Source of the DNA: a virus
Strand: one strand, 5' to 3'
DNA length: 44,902 nucleotides
Virus record (IMG/VR): IMGVR_UViG_3300048839_000566
Coordinates: 1-44,902 of that record
The notes beneath the pieces are model-generated. The model worked only from the letters and a program-made list of their open reading frames with translations. It had not been told where the DNA came from and did not search any database. A program made the translations under genes and the position numbers. Shown here in pieces: positions 37,285 through 44,902 of the stretch (position 1 is its first letter; every line of letters starts with the position of its first letter).

Positions 37285-37734
37285 TCATGGATTGCCGCGA
37301 ACTTGCGTCCGAAATTGAAATATCAACGGGAAATACCCAAACCCGTCCTCGTATGCTGGCCCCGGTGTTTCGGCCAGCTCCAGCATTGATTTCCCCGCCG
37401 CATATCTCCATCCACACAAAGCCTCTAGCACTACCACCATGATCGGATCAGCGATTTCCCTTGTCCCCTCTTGCGTTGCGTGTCGACTCGATCCCCTCGC
37501 CACGGTCCAGATAATGAATTGCTGCATCACGGTAACGATCGCCGGGTTGCCGGTTAACGGCTGGATGCCCGCCAGTCCGTTGTATGCCACAAAAACGCTG
37601 GCCTCGCCCTGCGACTGATCCCGTATCGATGCGAGGTTTGCCATCGTGGTCACTCGCGGCTTTGCCGGGAGCGTTGCTACTCCGATCCGCGCCTCCAGCC
37701 TCGCAACAATGGCGTCTTCAACTTCGACAAACAT
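37285..37734 (-). CDS. Mu gp37-like head-tail joining protein
   Basis: 149 residues from ATG 37734, overlapping the preceding stop. FVEVEDAIVARLEARIGVAT, ASVFVAYNGLAGIQPLTGNP, ADPIMVVVLEALCGWRYAAG and FGYFPLIFQFRTQVRG fit the Gp37/DUF1834 family placed after virion morphogenesis protein in Mu-like phages. Neck or tail-terminator role. Confidence 0.8.
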   Translation of the reverse strand: MFVEVEDAIVARLEARIGVATLPAKPRVTTMANLASIRDQSQGEASVFVAYNGLAGIQPLTGNPAIVTVMQQFIIWTVARGSSRHATQEGTREIADPIMVVVLEALCGWRYAAGKSMLELAETPGPAYEDGFGYFPLIFQFRTQVRGNP

Positions 37735-38321
37735 CACGCACCCCCGCCCATCGCGTTCTTAAAGTGGTTTTTCACCTCTCGCAGCGCCGCCTCGCTCCAC
37801 GTTTTGGGGAGGTCGACTTGATCGCCTTTGATCGGCAAAAATGGACGCGCCGGGATGGTTATCTTGTGAGCCGGGACCGCGTGGGTGCTCGCAAAATTCG
37901 ACTTGGCTTTTTTGACAAACTTCCCGCCGTGCGCGAAGTCGCCTGATTTTTTCAGGCTCCGATATATGTCGATCGATTTCGCTTTGACGTCGATCGTTGC
38001 GCCGAACTGGTGATAGGGTGCATATTCGACGTTCGTTCCAACCTCAACGTATTGCCCGCCAGGATCGCCGCTTACCTGCGTCGATATCGACGACTTGAGC
38101 CTCCCGGTATCGACCAGCGGCCTTCCATCTCTCGACTTCAGGTCCGCCCATGCGTCGCCCCACGGAGAGACTGAATTTCGAAAACCCATGCCGATTCGCG
38201 TCTCCATCGTCCGCCCGATCGCGCCGAGCGGCCCTTTCATGTCCGCGCCAGCGGATTTAATAGCTGAAATGGCGGCTTGAACCGCTTTGTCGTCCACCGA
38301 GATTTCGATTTTGTTGCTCAT
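37734..38321 (-). CDS. Phage virion morphogenesis protein (Mu gpG-like, tail completion)
   Basis: 195 residues from ATG 38321, overlapping the preceding stop. MSNKIEISVDDKAVQAAISA, a helix, then SVSPWGDAWADLKSRDGRPL and VDTGRLKSSISTQVSG, EVGTNVEYAPYHQFGA and HKITIPARPFLPI. The D-T-G-x-L-x-x-S-I and Y-A-x-x-H-Q-x-G motifs are diagnostic for this family, which completes tail or head-tail joining. Confidence 0.9.
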   Translation of the reverse strand: MSNKIEISVDDKAVQAAISAIKSAGADMKGPLGAIGRTMETRIGMGFRNSVSPWGDAWADLKSRDGRPLVDTGRLKSSISTQVSGDPGGQYVEVGTNVEYAPYHQFGATIDVKAKSIDIYRSLKKSGDFAHGGKFVKKAKSNFASTHAVPAHKITIPARPFLPIKGDQVDLPKTWSEAALREVKNHFKNAMGGGA

Positions 38322-39547
38322 CAAAAATCCGCCAGCGTGGCGAGCGTGAAAAGATTGTCGACGTCGTAGTATTCGATCCCGCCGTCCCCGCCCGTGGTGC
38401 TCGGCACGGTGTCGACCGGCAGTGATATTTTCCCGGACGATATATCTTTGAGCTGCGCAACGCGCTCCTCGTATCTTTTCCGGATCTGTTCGGGCGCGCT
38501 GTCGTCCCACAGGTAATAGCGCGCAACGTCCGCCGATATCGCAACTATCAGTTGCGGCACGGTGGCGATCGGCACCTCGTAGCGCCCGCCGATATATCCA
38601 TCGATCAGCCGGTCCGCGTTGGCGATCGCGACCGCCAGGACGTCCACGTCGTCGAACCCGTCGTTGTCTCGATCGACGAGACCGAGGATTTCGGAAGCCC
38701 CGAACATCGCGACCAGATTATTGCGCGTGATATACGGCACGATCCCTCCAATTCCGGCCTCGCCGGATGAGCAAGCGTCCCCCAGACTGAGGGGTTCGGT
38801 GATTCCAGCGCCCATCGTTGCGAGCCCGGAGAGAAGATCAGCGAGCGAAATGGCTTCGGTAATCGCCGCTCCGTTGCTCTGGATTCCGTCCGACGATTCA
38901 GCCGCTGTCGCCGTCTCGGTGACCTCGCCGGTTGCTATCGCGCCCTGTACTGACGCCTCCCCGGTCGTGATCGTCTCGGTCAGCGCTGCGGGCTGCGTGA
39001 GCGATGCCGCCTCCGATCCGCCCGCCGTAACCGGTTCTGTCAGCTGCGCGAGTAACGAGGTCATCACGGTCTGGATGTCGGACGATGTGGCCGTCTCGGT
39101 GAGAGCCGCACCCATCGTCATAATGCTGCCCGACGACTCCGCAGCCGATACGCTCTCGGTCCGGTCGTCAGATATCAGCGCCCCGGTTGTCGACTGCTCG
39201 CCGCTCGTGATCGTCTCGGTGATCTCTGGCGCATACGCCACCGAATTCGTCGACGTTTCGCCAGCGGTGATAGTCTCCGACAACCCGACCGGGAAAATCG
39301 CTACAGCGATCTCTGATGCGGCTGCGGTGGCCGTCTCGGTAACGTCCGCCGTGATCGCTCCCTCTGTGCTCGACGATTCGCCAGATGTAACCGACTCCGT
39401 AACCGCCGACTCGAATACGGCGAGCACCGTCTGCGCGTCGCCAGCCGTAGCCGCCTCAGTGATCTCTGCGGTGATCGTCGTTGCGAAATCGAAGGCGTCG
39501 CCATCGAAAGCACCGGTATCAAACGCCTGGGTATCGAATGCCGTCAT
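38321..39547 (-). CDS. Head-tail adaptor (Mu gp36/DUF1320) fused to twelve 20-residue repeats
   Basis: 408 residues. The start MTAFDTQAFDTGAFDGDAFD is a short A-F-D repeat. Residues about 28-270 are twelve successive 20-residue units beginning (I/V/L)TE and carrying T(A/S)(G/A)E or D at unit positions 7-10, e.g. EITETITSGEQSTTGALISD and ALTETITTGEASVQGAIATG. The C-terminal 130 residues are DUF1320: VPYITRNNLVAMFGASEILG, ANADRLIDGYIGGRYEVPI and ADVARYYLWDDSAPEQIRKR. Usual DUF1320 proteins lack the repeats, so this is a fusion. The repeats probably form an elongated beta solenoid or fibre at the neck. Confidence 0.85.
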   Translation of the reverse strand: MTAFDTQAFDTGAFDGDAFDFATTITAEITEAATAGDAQTVLAVFESAVTESVTSGESSSTEGAITADVTETATAAASEIAVAIFPVGLSETITAGETSTNSVAYAPEITETITSGEQSTTGALISDDRTESVSAAESSGSIMTMGAALTETATSSDIQTVMTSLLAQLTEPVTAGGSEAASLTQPAALTETITTGEASVQGAIATGEVTETATAAESSDGIQSNGAAITEAISLADLLSGLATMGAGITEPLSLGDACSSGEAGIGGIVPYITRNNLVAMFGASEILGLVDRDNDGFDDVDVLAVAIANADRLIDGYIGGRYEVPIATVPQLIVAISADVARYYLWDDSAPEQIRKRYEERVAQLKDISSGKISLPVDTVPSTTGGDGGIEYYDVDNLFTLATLADF

Positions 39548-39553
39548 GGGTTA

Positions 39554-40381
39554 TCACGCTCGCCATTTATCGCCGGATGTCCCTGCGCCGATTACGGTAG
39601 CCCCGTTGATCTTTTTCACGTCCACGGCAGCGAGAAGCGCTGTCGATGCCTGCGGTGTAGCAAACACGGCCCACACATCCCCGTTGGTGAGTGATGCTCC
39701 AGTTGTTGCAAAAGTTGCAACACCTGTTCCGGTGTTATACGAATCGACAATACGAACCAGCCCGCGAGACGGAATGTAGATCGTCATCCCGGAGATGTCG
39801 GTTGATGGAGCGTTGGTGCCGAGATCCGCCGTTGTTGCAGAGTGCGTTCCGCTCAGCGTACCGCTTGCGTGGATCGCAAAAGCGGAGCTTGCGTTGGTGA
39901 GCGTCACGTTGTCGAGATCGATCCCGGCATTGCCGCCCGCCGTAACATCGAGCGTTCGTCCTGCTGTGGTCGGAGCCAACAACCCGGTCGTGTTCGTGTC
40001 GCACAGCGAATCATTTATCGCCGCCGCACGGAATCCGATGATCGGCCCACGCCACGGAAGGACGCCAGTTGCTACGCCCGTGAACCAGCCGTAGCCCTCG
40101 GTATCGTTATTGATCGACGCCCCGCCAGTCGCCGGGATTTCGATCGAATACATACCGTCGCCCTGATGGGTCCAGTCGTAATCGCCTGCGGTTGTCGGAG
40201 TTACGCCTGTTTGCGTGTATGCGCCCGCCGATGTGACAAAATTCCACACGAGATCGAGCCCCGCCGCGTTATACGCGACGCCTGTTTCGCGGGTTTTGAA
40301 ATCGGTGTCGTCGGTGAGCGGGAAAATATTTACCGGCACCTCCGCAAGCGCCGCGTCAACGTCAAAATAGATATCCGGCAT
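39554..40381 (-). CDS. Virion structural protein (275 aa), beta-rich
   Basis: Starts MPDIYFDVDAALAEVPVNIF at ATG 40381 with GAGGG upstream. GVAYNAAGLDLVWNFVTSAG and DWTHQGDGMYSIEIPATGGA are characteristic of a common phage structural family, followed by Asp/Thr/Gly-rich strands. No enzymatic motif. In the block between neck and capsid genes, perhaps a head or neck fibre. Confidence 0.7.
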   Translation of the reverse strand: MPDIYFDVDAALAEVPVNIFPLTDDTDFKTRETGVAYNAAGLDLVWNFVTSAGAYTQTGVTPTTAGDYDWTHQGDGMYSIEIPATGGASINNDTEGYGWFTGVATGVLPWRGPIIGFRAAAINDSLCDTNTTGLLAPTTAGRTLDVTAGGNAGIDLDNVTLTNASSAFAIHASGTLSGTHSATTADLGTNAPSTDISGMTIYIPSRGLVRIVDSYNTGTGVATFATTGASLTNGDVWAVFATPQASTALLAAVDVKKINGATVIGAGTSGDKWRA

Positions 40382-40391
40382 GTTCAAACCC

Positions 40392-41078
40392 TCATTGTTG
40401 CGCGTGATAATACATTCCGTTGGAGCCGCCACCCCCACCGCCACCGGCCAGATAAAAAACGGCGATTGCTCCAATCATTTGGTCGCCCGCGCCGGTCGTG
40501 CTAAAAGTTGTTTCCTGTGTACCTGTAGCGCTCAGAACTTTTTCGGCGGAGTAGAGTCCGGAGGTTCCTGTATTTATGCTGCCCGGTTCGGTATAGGTAT
40601 AGGTAGAGGTGAAGCCGTTCGTAAATGCGACCCCTGCATCGGTATTACCTTTCGAGTCAGACGAGAAAAGAGCAAAAGCGTGCGCCGACGATTGCGCCGT
40701 CGTTCCCGTAGTGCCTGATGTCTGCGACGTTACGTTACTCGTCCCGGAGTTCGCCTCAGCATAGACGTCCAGCGTATCGAGGCCGGAGTATTCGAGGTAT
40801 TGAGTTTGTTTGTACGATCGCGCTGCAGCGAAATTCCACGTGATCGTGGTTTCCGATCCATCTGAAATTTTGTACGCCATCGCCAACGCGCAATCGGCGT
40901 TGACCTGATCAAGGACCAGAGTAAATCCGGTCGGCACAGTGATCGCACCGCTCGATTTGTCGACCGTCAGGTATGTGATCAATAGATTCCCGGACGTAGG
41001 CGCGCTATCAAGCGTTACGCTGATCGTAGTGTTGCTTGTTGCGCTAAACGCTATTTTCTGCTGTACCTGCGTCCCCAT
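40392..41078 (-). CDS. Virion surface protein (228 aa) with glycine tail
   Basis: Beta-sandwich-like, Ser/Thr-rich sequence (NTTISVTLDSAPTSGNLLIT; GFTLVLDQVNADCALAMAYK) ending in seven Gly and SNGMYYHAQQ. The poly-Gly stretch links a short aromatic tip. Similar domains occur in phage fibres and bacterial surface proteins; binding role assumed. Confidence 0.65.
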   Translation of the reverse strand: MGTQVQQKIAFSATSNTTISVTLDSAPTSGNLLITYLTVDKSSGAITVPTGFTLVLDQVNADCALAMAYKISDGSETTITWNFAAARSYKQTQYLEYSGLDTLDVYAEANSGTSNVTSQTSGTTGTTAQSSAHAFALFSSDSKGNTDAGVAFTNGFTSTYTYTEPGSINTGTSGLYSAEKVLSATGTQETTFSTTGAGDQMIGAIAVFYLAGGGGGGGSNGMYYHAQQ

Positions 41079-41087
41079 TATCCGCCC

Positions 41088-41843
41088 TCAAAACAACCCG
41101 ACCGCTGTCGATTTGTGCGTGGAATTCAAATTGATTCCGCTGTGATCCAACGCCGAAACGTCATAGCCGAAAGCGTGGAACATCGCGAGCGCTATCATAA
41201 AATTCCCGATCCCCTGGTAGTGGTAGGCGTTCGCGTCGCCGTCGGCAAAACAGACGGTGTTATATCCAAGCTCCGCGACCAGCGCGAGAATCCACTGCTC
41301 TGACTCCACGAGGTGCACGGTAACCCCGACGCCAGCAAGCGCCGCTATCTGCGCACGTAGCTCGGTGTTATATGTGTCCCAGTTGCGATACGGTTCGGCT
41401 TTTCTCGCGTCGGAAAACGAATAGGCTGTCTCATACGAAATAAAACACCCCGGCCATTGGTCGTTGATATCAACCATCCCGTCGTAAAACGTAGTCCCGA
41501 ACGCTCCTGCCGTTGTCTGCCCGGTGGTGTTCTGGTTGCCCGACTCCTGAACATGAATCCATGGCGTCCCGGCAAAACTCCTGCTTAGCAGGTGAGTTAT
41601 CGTTGCGGCGAGACCTCGCCCGCTCTCCCCGTTCAGCGAATGGCTGTCGATTGATGCTGCGGAATATGACGCCTCCCACATGATCTTGAAGCACGTCCAG
41701 TGGTTGATCGCCGTCGTTTCCGTCTCGCGCCCGTCGGTCTGCGAATCACCAAAAAAACCCCAATACGCCGGGAGCTGCAACGGTCCGGCCCACGTTCTCC
41801 CGGCCAGTCTGCGCATAGCGTTTCCGAATACCATTACCGACAT
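41088..41843 (-). CDS. SGNH/GDSL-type esterase, virion associated
   Basis: 251 residues. GFFGDSQTDGRE holds the catalytic Ser block I, NGESGRGL supplies block II Gly, ESGNQN block III Asn and DGDANAYHY near the C-terminus the Asp-x-x-His pair. Such enzymes on phage particles deacetylate or de-esterify capsule or O-antigen sugars during adsorption. No signal peptide. Confidence 0.8.
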   Translation of the reverse strand: MSVMVFGNAMRRLAGRTWAGPLQLPAYWGFFGDSQTDGRETETTAINHWTCFKIMWEASYSAASIDSHSLNGESGRGLAATITHLLSRSFAGTPWIHVQESGNQNTTGQTTAGAFGTTFYDGMVDINDQWPGCFISYETAYSFSDARKAEPYRNWDTYNTELRAQIAALAGVGVTVHLVESEQWILALVAELGYNTVCFADGDANAYHYQGIGNFMIALAMFHAFGYDVSALDHSGINLNSTHKSTAVGLF

Positions 41844-41852
41844 ATAATTCCT

Positions 41853-42323
41853 TTACCGGGTCACTGAAACAGAGCCGCTTAGGTCGGAGACCATATTGTT
41901 TTTGTCAATTGTTTGAATCTGGAAAATATGAACTCCGGGATCGATGTTGTTTATTACGTGCTCCGTTTTCACCGGCAGAACCATTTTGTTGCCGTCGACA
42001 AAAAGGTTATATCCTGCGATTTCATCGAGTCGTAGATCGGCTCCATCTTTCCGCTTTGTCGGATGAGACCATCGGAGCGTAATCGGCTTCGGCTGCTGCG
42101 CCTGCGCAACGCAAACAATAAGCAGTTCGTTACCGATTATTCGATATCCCTGCGGATCATCGACCAGCCTGAACCGCTCAGGCATCGACCACGAGAACGA
42201 TCCGCCCCTGCCGATACATAGATCGAGCGCCTTCTGAATCGCCATATCCTGCCGATCGTGCTCAGATATAGGGGCGCATAATACTGATGGCGCATAAAGC
42301 GCCACCAGCAACAACCCGATCAA
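41853..42323 (-). CDS. Exported protein with fibronectin-III-like domain
   Basis: TTG 42323 is the preferred start: it gives 156 residues opening with a signal-like helix IGLLLVALYAPSVLCAPISE. An ATG at 42392 in the same frame overlaps the upstream gene and would add a basic arm. The C-terminal 90 residues (PKPITLRWSHPTKRKDGADL; EIAGYNLFVDGNKMVLPVKT; HIFQIQTIDKNNMVSDL) fit a fibronectin type III fold. Relatives in phages are secreted or virion proteins that may bind the host surface. Confidence 0.65.
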   Translation of the reverse strand: MIGLLLVALYAPSVLCAPISEHDRQDMAIQKALDLCIGRGGSFSWSMPERFRLVDDPQGYRIIGNELLIVCVAQAQQPKPITLRWSHPTKRKDGADLRLDEIAGYNLFVDGNKMVLPVKTEHVINNIDPGVHIFQIQTIDKNNMVSDLSGSVSVTR

Positions 42324-42336
42324 AGCGTTTCCGGCA

Positions 42337-42516
42337 TTACTCGCAGCGGACAAGCTCGGCTTCTTTGAAATATCTCTGATGCGTTTCGCCATCTTTGCTT
42401 TTGTACTCGATAAGAACCTCGATATTGAGATCATCGTCAAGCCTCGCGCCTTTGACCGTCCCGATAATGTCCGGCACAACGTATTTCACTGAGTCGCCAT
42501 TTTTGAATTCGGCCAT
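42337..42516 (-). CDS. Small SH3/KOW-like protein (59 aa)
   Basis: ATG 42516 follows AGAGGGAACC. MAEFKNGDSVKYVVPDIIGT, then VKGARLDDDLNIEVLIEYKS and a short helix. The pattern G-D-x-V ... G-x-V-x-G-x-x-x-D is a small beta-barrel typical of phage accessory proteins. Function unknown. Confidence 0.65.
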   Translation of the reverse strand: MAEFKNGDSVKYVVPDIIGTVKGARLDDDLNIEVLIEYKSKDGETHQRYFKEAELVRCE

Positions 42517-42548
42517 TTTGGTTCCCTCTATGCGCTGCTATGCGCCTG

Positions 42549-43103
42549 TTATGCGCTCGCCGTATAGGTAACGTTGAGAGTGTCACCGTTGGTAACGGAT
42601 TTATTTCCGCCAGAGAATGATCCGCAGCTGTACAGGGTCCCGGTAGTGCCGCCCTTGGTGCTGTTCGAGATCAGGAAGCATCCAGCGATAGTGCCGGTCG
42701 CGTTGACGTTGAACGCGGTCGCGGTGGTCGCCTTGCTGCCAGCGGATGCGCTCGACCAGCTCGGAGCGGGTCGCGTGCCGTTGCTGTAGCCGACGTTTTC
42801 GGTCCAGCCCGCGTGACTTGCAGACGTATCAGCCGCGTTGTATGTCGGTGCGCTGCCGCCGTCGACGAGGCCGAGATACCATGCTGCGGTATAGGATGAC
42901 CCCGCCATATAGGTATCAAGCAGGTTGTTTTTCCCGGCGGTTGTCACTAGGTTTTCAATCTGATCGCGCCACTTCAGTTCCCCATCGGCACCGCGACACT
43001 CGACCATGTATCGGCCACGAGCGGCAACCTCCTCGGAGATATTGATACCGCGCCCGATTCCAGCGGATGACGCGGTGGTTGGCATTACGTTTTCACTGTG
43101 CAT
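42549..43103 (-). CDS. Head-fibre-like virion protein (184 aa)
   Basis: ATG 43103 after GAGGGA. Residues 28-80 contain ECRGADGELKWRDQIENLVT and TAGKNNLLDTYMAGSSYTAA, followed by WYLGLVDGGSAPTYNAADTS and ASHAGWTENVGYSN, a conserved domain found in many phage structural proteins beside the capsid gene. The C-terminus is Ser/Thr/Gly-rich. It likely decorates the capsid. Confidence 0.75.
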   Translation of the reverse strand: MHSENVMPTTASSAGIGRGINISEEVAARGRYMVECRGADGELKWRDQIENLVTTAGKNNLLDTYMAGSSYTAAWYLGLVDGGSAPTYNAADTSASHAGWTENVGYSNGTRPAPSWSSASAGSKATTATAFNVNATGTIAGCFLISNSTKGGTTGTLYSCGSFSGGNKSVTNGDTLNVTYTASA

Positions 43104-43132
43104 TGTCTTTCCCTCTGCGAGATATGTTCGGC

Positions 43133-43207
43133 GCCCCCTTTCGGGGGCCGTCCCTGGCCTGCGGGGTATTCTGAAATAGTTGCGGCGCCAACTCCTGTCA
43201 GCGCCGC
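43133..43207 (-). terminator. Two hairpins after the capsid gene
   Basis: GCCCCC-TTTC-GGGGGC (43133-43148, GAAA loop on the transcribed strand) and GCGGCGC-12-GCGCCGC (43182-43207). Neither is followed by a T-run, so they are more likely to stabilise the capsid mRNA or tune read-through than to end transcription. Confidence 0.45.
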
Positions 43208-43212
43208 CGATA

Positions 43213-44178
43213 TTACGCCTTGGTAATGCGCTGCACCGCTCCGGGGAGACCGCAAACGAACTTCGGATGCGACTGGATGGAAACCTCCATCGCTTTGGTT
43301 CCTTGGCTGTCCTTGATCGGCATCGCCCCGAGATAGTAGGGCTGTCCGAGAGCGCCATCGCCAGCGGATTCCATCGTATCGTTCGGGGCGAACGCTTGCA
43401 GGAACATCCCGTTGACTCCGGTAGGAACCGCAATTGCTTCGTCGTCGGTGATTTTGCAGGTGCTCGTTCCGCGATACCGTTCCCAAGTGACGCCGCCAAA
43501 AACGAACGACTGCGTTACCAAGCCGCGCAGCTCTGCCGCTGCCTGGTAGTTGAGATAGGTTTCCTTGATCGCGGTTGCCTCGATCAGATCGGACCAGTAA
43601 CCCGGCGAGCAGAACACGGTGATCCCGGCGTAGGGAATTCCGTCAAGCGCAGCCTCGATCGTGCTGATCACCTTGTTATGGATCTCCTGCCGCATTTTCG
43701 TATTTGCGGTTTGTGCCGCAATTACAACCGATGCCGCAGCGTTCCCGAACTCGGTGCTTCCCGGATTGACGAGGGTATAAACGCGCTGCGACTCGTGCGT
43801 GTAATCGGCGTCACGTCGGAGTCTTGCGAGCAGACGATTACGTCGATCCAAAATCACTTCAGCGGCTCCGTTCGTTCCAGCGCCACGACCGTTCAAAGCT
43901 TCGTCGGCGTAGACGTAACCTTGATCGCCGTAGGAGCTGGTGCTGAACGTGACCACCTTTCGCTTGTCGAGATCGCGAGATTGACGAGGCGCCCCGCGAT
44001 TGATCGCGGTCATTACGCGCCCAGCGTCCTTCGCTCCCACTTCAACGGCAAGCGTCGTGGACGTGAGAGGCACGGTCTCAAACAACCCTGTCGCTCCCAA
44101 CCGTCCGGGGGTGTAGGGGGTGTTGGCCAGCGCAACTACCAGATTTTCCCTTGTGAAATAATCGCGGAAGATATCCAT
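43213..44178 (-). CDS. Major capsid protein (lambda E family)
   Basis: 321 residues, MDIFRDYFTRENLVVALANT, then VVTFSTSSYGDQGYVYADEA, LLARLRRDADYTHESQRVYT, VFCSPGYWSDLIEATAIKET and a C-terminal PNDTMESAGDGALGQPYYLG. The order and length fit the HK97-fold E family. Directly downstream of the decoration protein, as in lambda. Confidence 0.93.
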   Translation of the reverse strand: MDIFRDYFTRENLVVALANTPYTPGRLGATGLFETVPLTSTTLAVEVGAKDAGRVMTAINRGAPRQSRDLDKRKVVTFSTSSYGDQGYVYADEALNGRGAGTNGAAEVILDRRNRLLARLRRDADYTHESQRVYTLVNPGSTEFGNAAASVVIAAQTANTKMRQEIHNKVISTIEAALDGIPYAGITVFCSPGYWSDLIEATAIKETYLNYQAAAELRGLVTQSFVFGGVTWERYRGTSTCKITDDEAIAVPTGVNGMFLQAFAPNDTMESAGDGALGQPYYLGAMPIKDSQGTKAMEVSIQSHPKFVCGLPGAVQRITKA

Positions 44179-44207
44179 GGTTTTTCCTCTTCAATGGTGG
44201 CCGGTTA

Positions 44208-44579
44208 TTACGACCGAACTTTGATATTTTTCGCCAAAAGATCGGCCTTTCCGGCAGTAATACCGGTCCCGTCGTTCGACCCCCACCCAAGCAGATCAGC
44301 GTTCACCTCGGCCAACCGCTCGATCACGGTAACCGTTTGGGTGGATCCGCTGTTGGCTGCGTCGTAACACAGGATCGCGTCGGCGACGTTTATCCCTGCG
44401 GTGCCGCTGCCGTTGTCATAGACAACGTATTGGCTGTTACTGGTTGTTTTTGCGAGCACTGCGCCAGGCACCAAAGCGCCTTGCGATGCTGCGAGCGTTA
44501 CTTGCTCTCGCGAGACCTGTCCGTTCCCCTCGGAGAGAAGGAAATCTAGCGGCCTGCCTGGTTCGTTATACGTTGCCAT
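44208..44579 (-). CDS. Head decoration protein (lambda D-like)
   Basis: 123 residues, PLDFLLSEGNGQVSREQVTL then LVPGAVLAKTTSNSQYVVYD and ILCYDAANSGSTQTVTVIER. The family trimerises on the capsid surface and stiffens it. Lies between protease and capsid genes. Confidence 0.88.
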   Translation of the reverse strand: MATYNEPGRPLDFLLSEGNGQVSREQVTLAASQGALVPGAVLAKTTSNSQYVVYDNGSGTAGINVADAILCYDAANSGSTQTVTVIERLAEVNADLLGWGSNDGTGITAGKADLLAKNIKVRS

Positions 44580-44608
44580 TTTTCATTACCTCGATTGGTA
44601 GTTGATGA

Positions 44609-44902
44609 TTATGCGTTCCCGCCAGAAACTTGGTCGGCCAGCTTTTTCCGCGCAGCGATAATGTCGACCATATCGTCGGCATCGCCGCTTGATTTGCTGT
44701 GCTCGCCGAAGTCGATTACCTTCGGTGCAGCGCTGAGATAGTCCCGGATGAACTGGCGGGGGGTGAGTTTTTTCGCGTCGCTCCCTTCGCCGAATTCGAT
44801 GATTTCGGTGCCGTCGGACAGGCTGGCCATGAACTCGATCAGCCCGGTTTTGTTTGCCGGGAGCACTTTCCCGGCTGCGATCAGCGCATCGATCTCGATG
44901 CC
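44609..44902 (-). CDS. Mu gpI-like protease/scaffold, C-terminal part
   Basis: Frame entering from the right edge and ending at 44609. It continues the 1-903 gene across the circle closure; bases 44765-44902 duplicate the left end. The unique part (51 codons) reads KLTPRQFIRDYLSAAPKVID, then DDMVDIIAARKKLADQVSGG. It is the C-terminus that in I proteins contacts the capsid protein as scaffold. Confidence 0.88.
   Translation of the reverse strand, partial: GIEIDALIAAGKVLPANKTGLIEFMASLSDGTEIIEFGEGSDAKKLTPRQFIRDYLSAAPKVIDFGEHSKSSGDADDMVDIIAARKKLADQVSGGNA
44765..44902. repeat. Right copy of terminal repeat
   Basis: Matches 1-138 with three mismatches, all in the last 12 bases. Confidence 0.85.

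Noticed and set aside
38619-39779. 386-codon plus-strand frame opposite the repeat protein
   Set aside because: Mirrors the 60-bp repeat of the true minus-strand gene and extends only because the repeat lacks stops on both strands.
43180-44367. 395-codon plus-strand frame opposite the capsid gene
   Set aside because: Antisense to a clear lambda E-type capsid protein; Arg/Cys/His-rich composition typical of a shadow.

Overview
The window is an essentially complete tailed-phage genome (Caudoviricetes, siphovirus-like). Positions 1-126 reappear exactly at 44765-44890, followed by a 12-base stretch with three mismatches, and one open gene (a Mu gpI-like protease/scaffold) runs off the left edge and finishes at the right edge. 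The sequence therefore closes to a circle of 44,764 bp. The head genes are a mosaic: Mu-like terminase, DUF935 portal, gp30-type head morphogenesis protein and gpI protease, joined to lambda-type D decoration and E capsid proteins. The tail is long: tail tube, frameshifted G/GT chaperone, 1029-aa tape measure, and a BR0599/hub-type tip. A Mor-like activator, a GNAT/ABC/ParB module and Mu-like head genes point to a Gram-negative, probably proteobacterial, host; nothing in the sequence fixes the genus. I found no integrase, transposase or tRNA.

Layout. A divergent control region lies at about 14.48-14.69 kb. Rightward (+) from it runs the early/recombination arm (14.7-22.2 kb): small membrane protein, RecT-like annealing protein, PD-(D/E)XK exonuclease, coiled-coil protein, SNF2-type helicase, N4/N6 DNA methyltransferase, a string of small unknown genes and SSB. 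It ends in an accessory zone (22.2-24.8 kb) with its own promoters, terminators, duplicated gene fragments and an RHH regulator.

Leftward (-) from the control region come a Cro/YdaS-like regulator, lambda O-like and P-like replication genes (with candidate origin iterons inside the O-like gene), many overlapping small genes, a glycine-rich RAMP-like protein flanked by arrays of GGCNN pentamers, a Mor-family activator, lysis genes (M15 endolysin, holin, XhlA-like), an AT-rich ParB plus ABC-ATPase/GNAT cassette, terminase, portal, head, capsid and then the whole tail block, ending at 24,773 where it meets the rightward arm tail to tail.

Most noteworthy: (1) the ParB + ABC-ATPase/GNAT pair inserted in the late operon, a candidate DNA-modification or anti-restriction module; (2) three arrays of reiterated GGCNN pentamers bracketing a RAMP-like gene; (3) a 1.92-kb accessory cassette bounded by a duplicated 3' end of the tail-hub gene; (4) a twelve-fold 20-residue repeat fused to a head-tail adaptor (DUF1320); (5) a JAB/MPN-like HxHP...S..D motif fused to the minor head protein; (6) inverted 11-bp iterons in the O-like gene.
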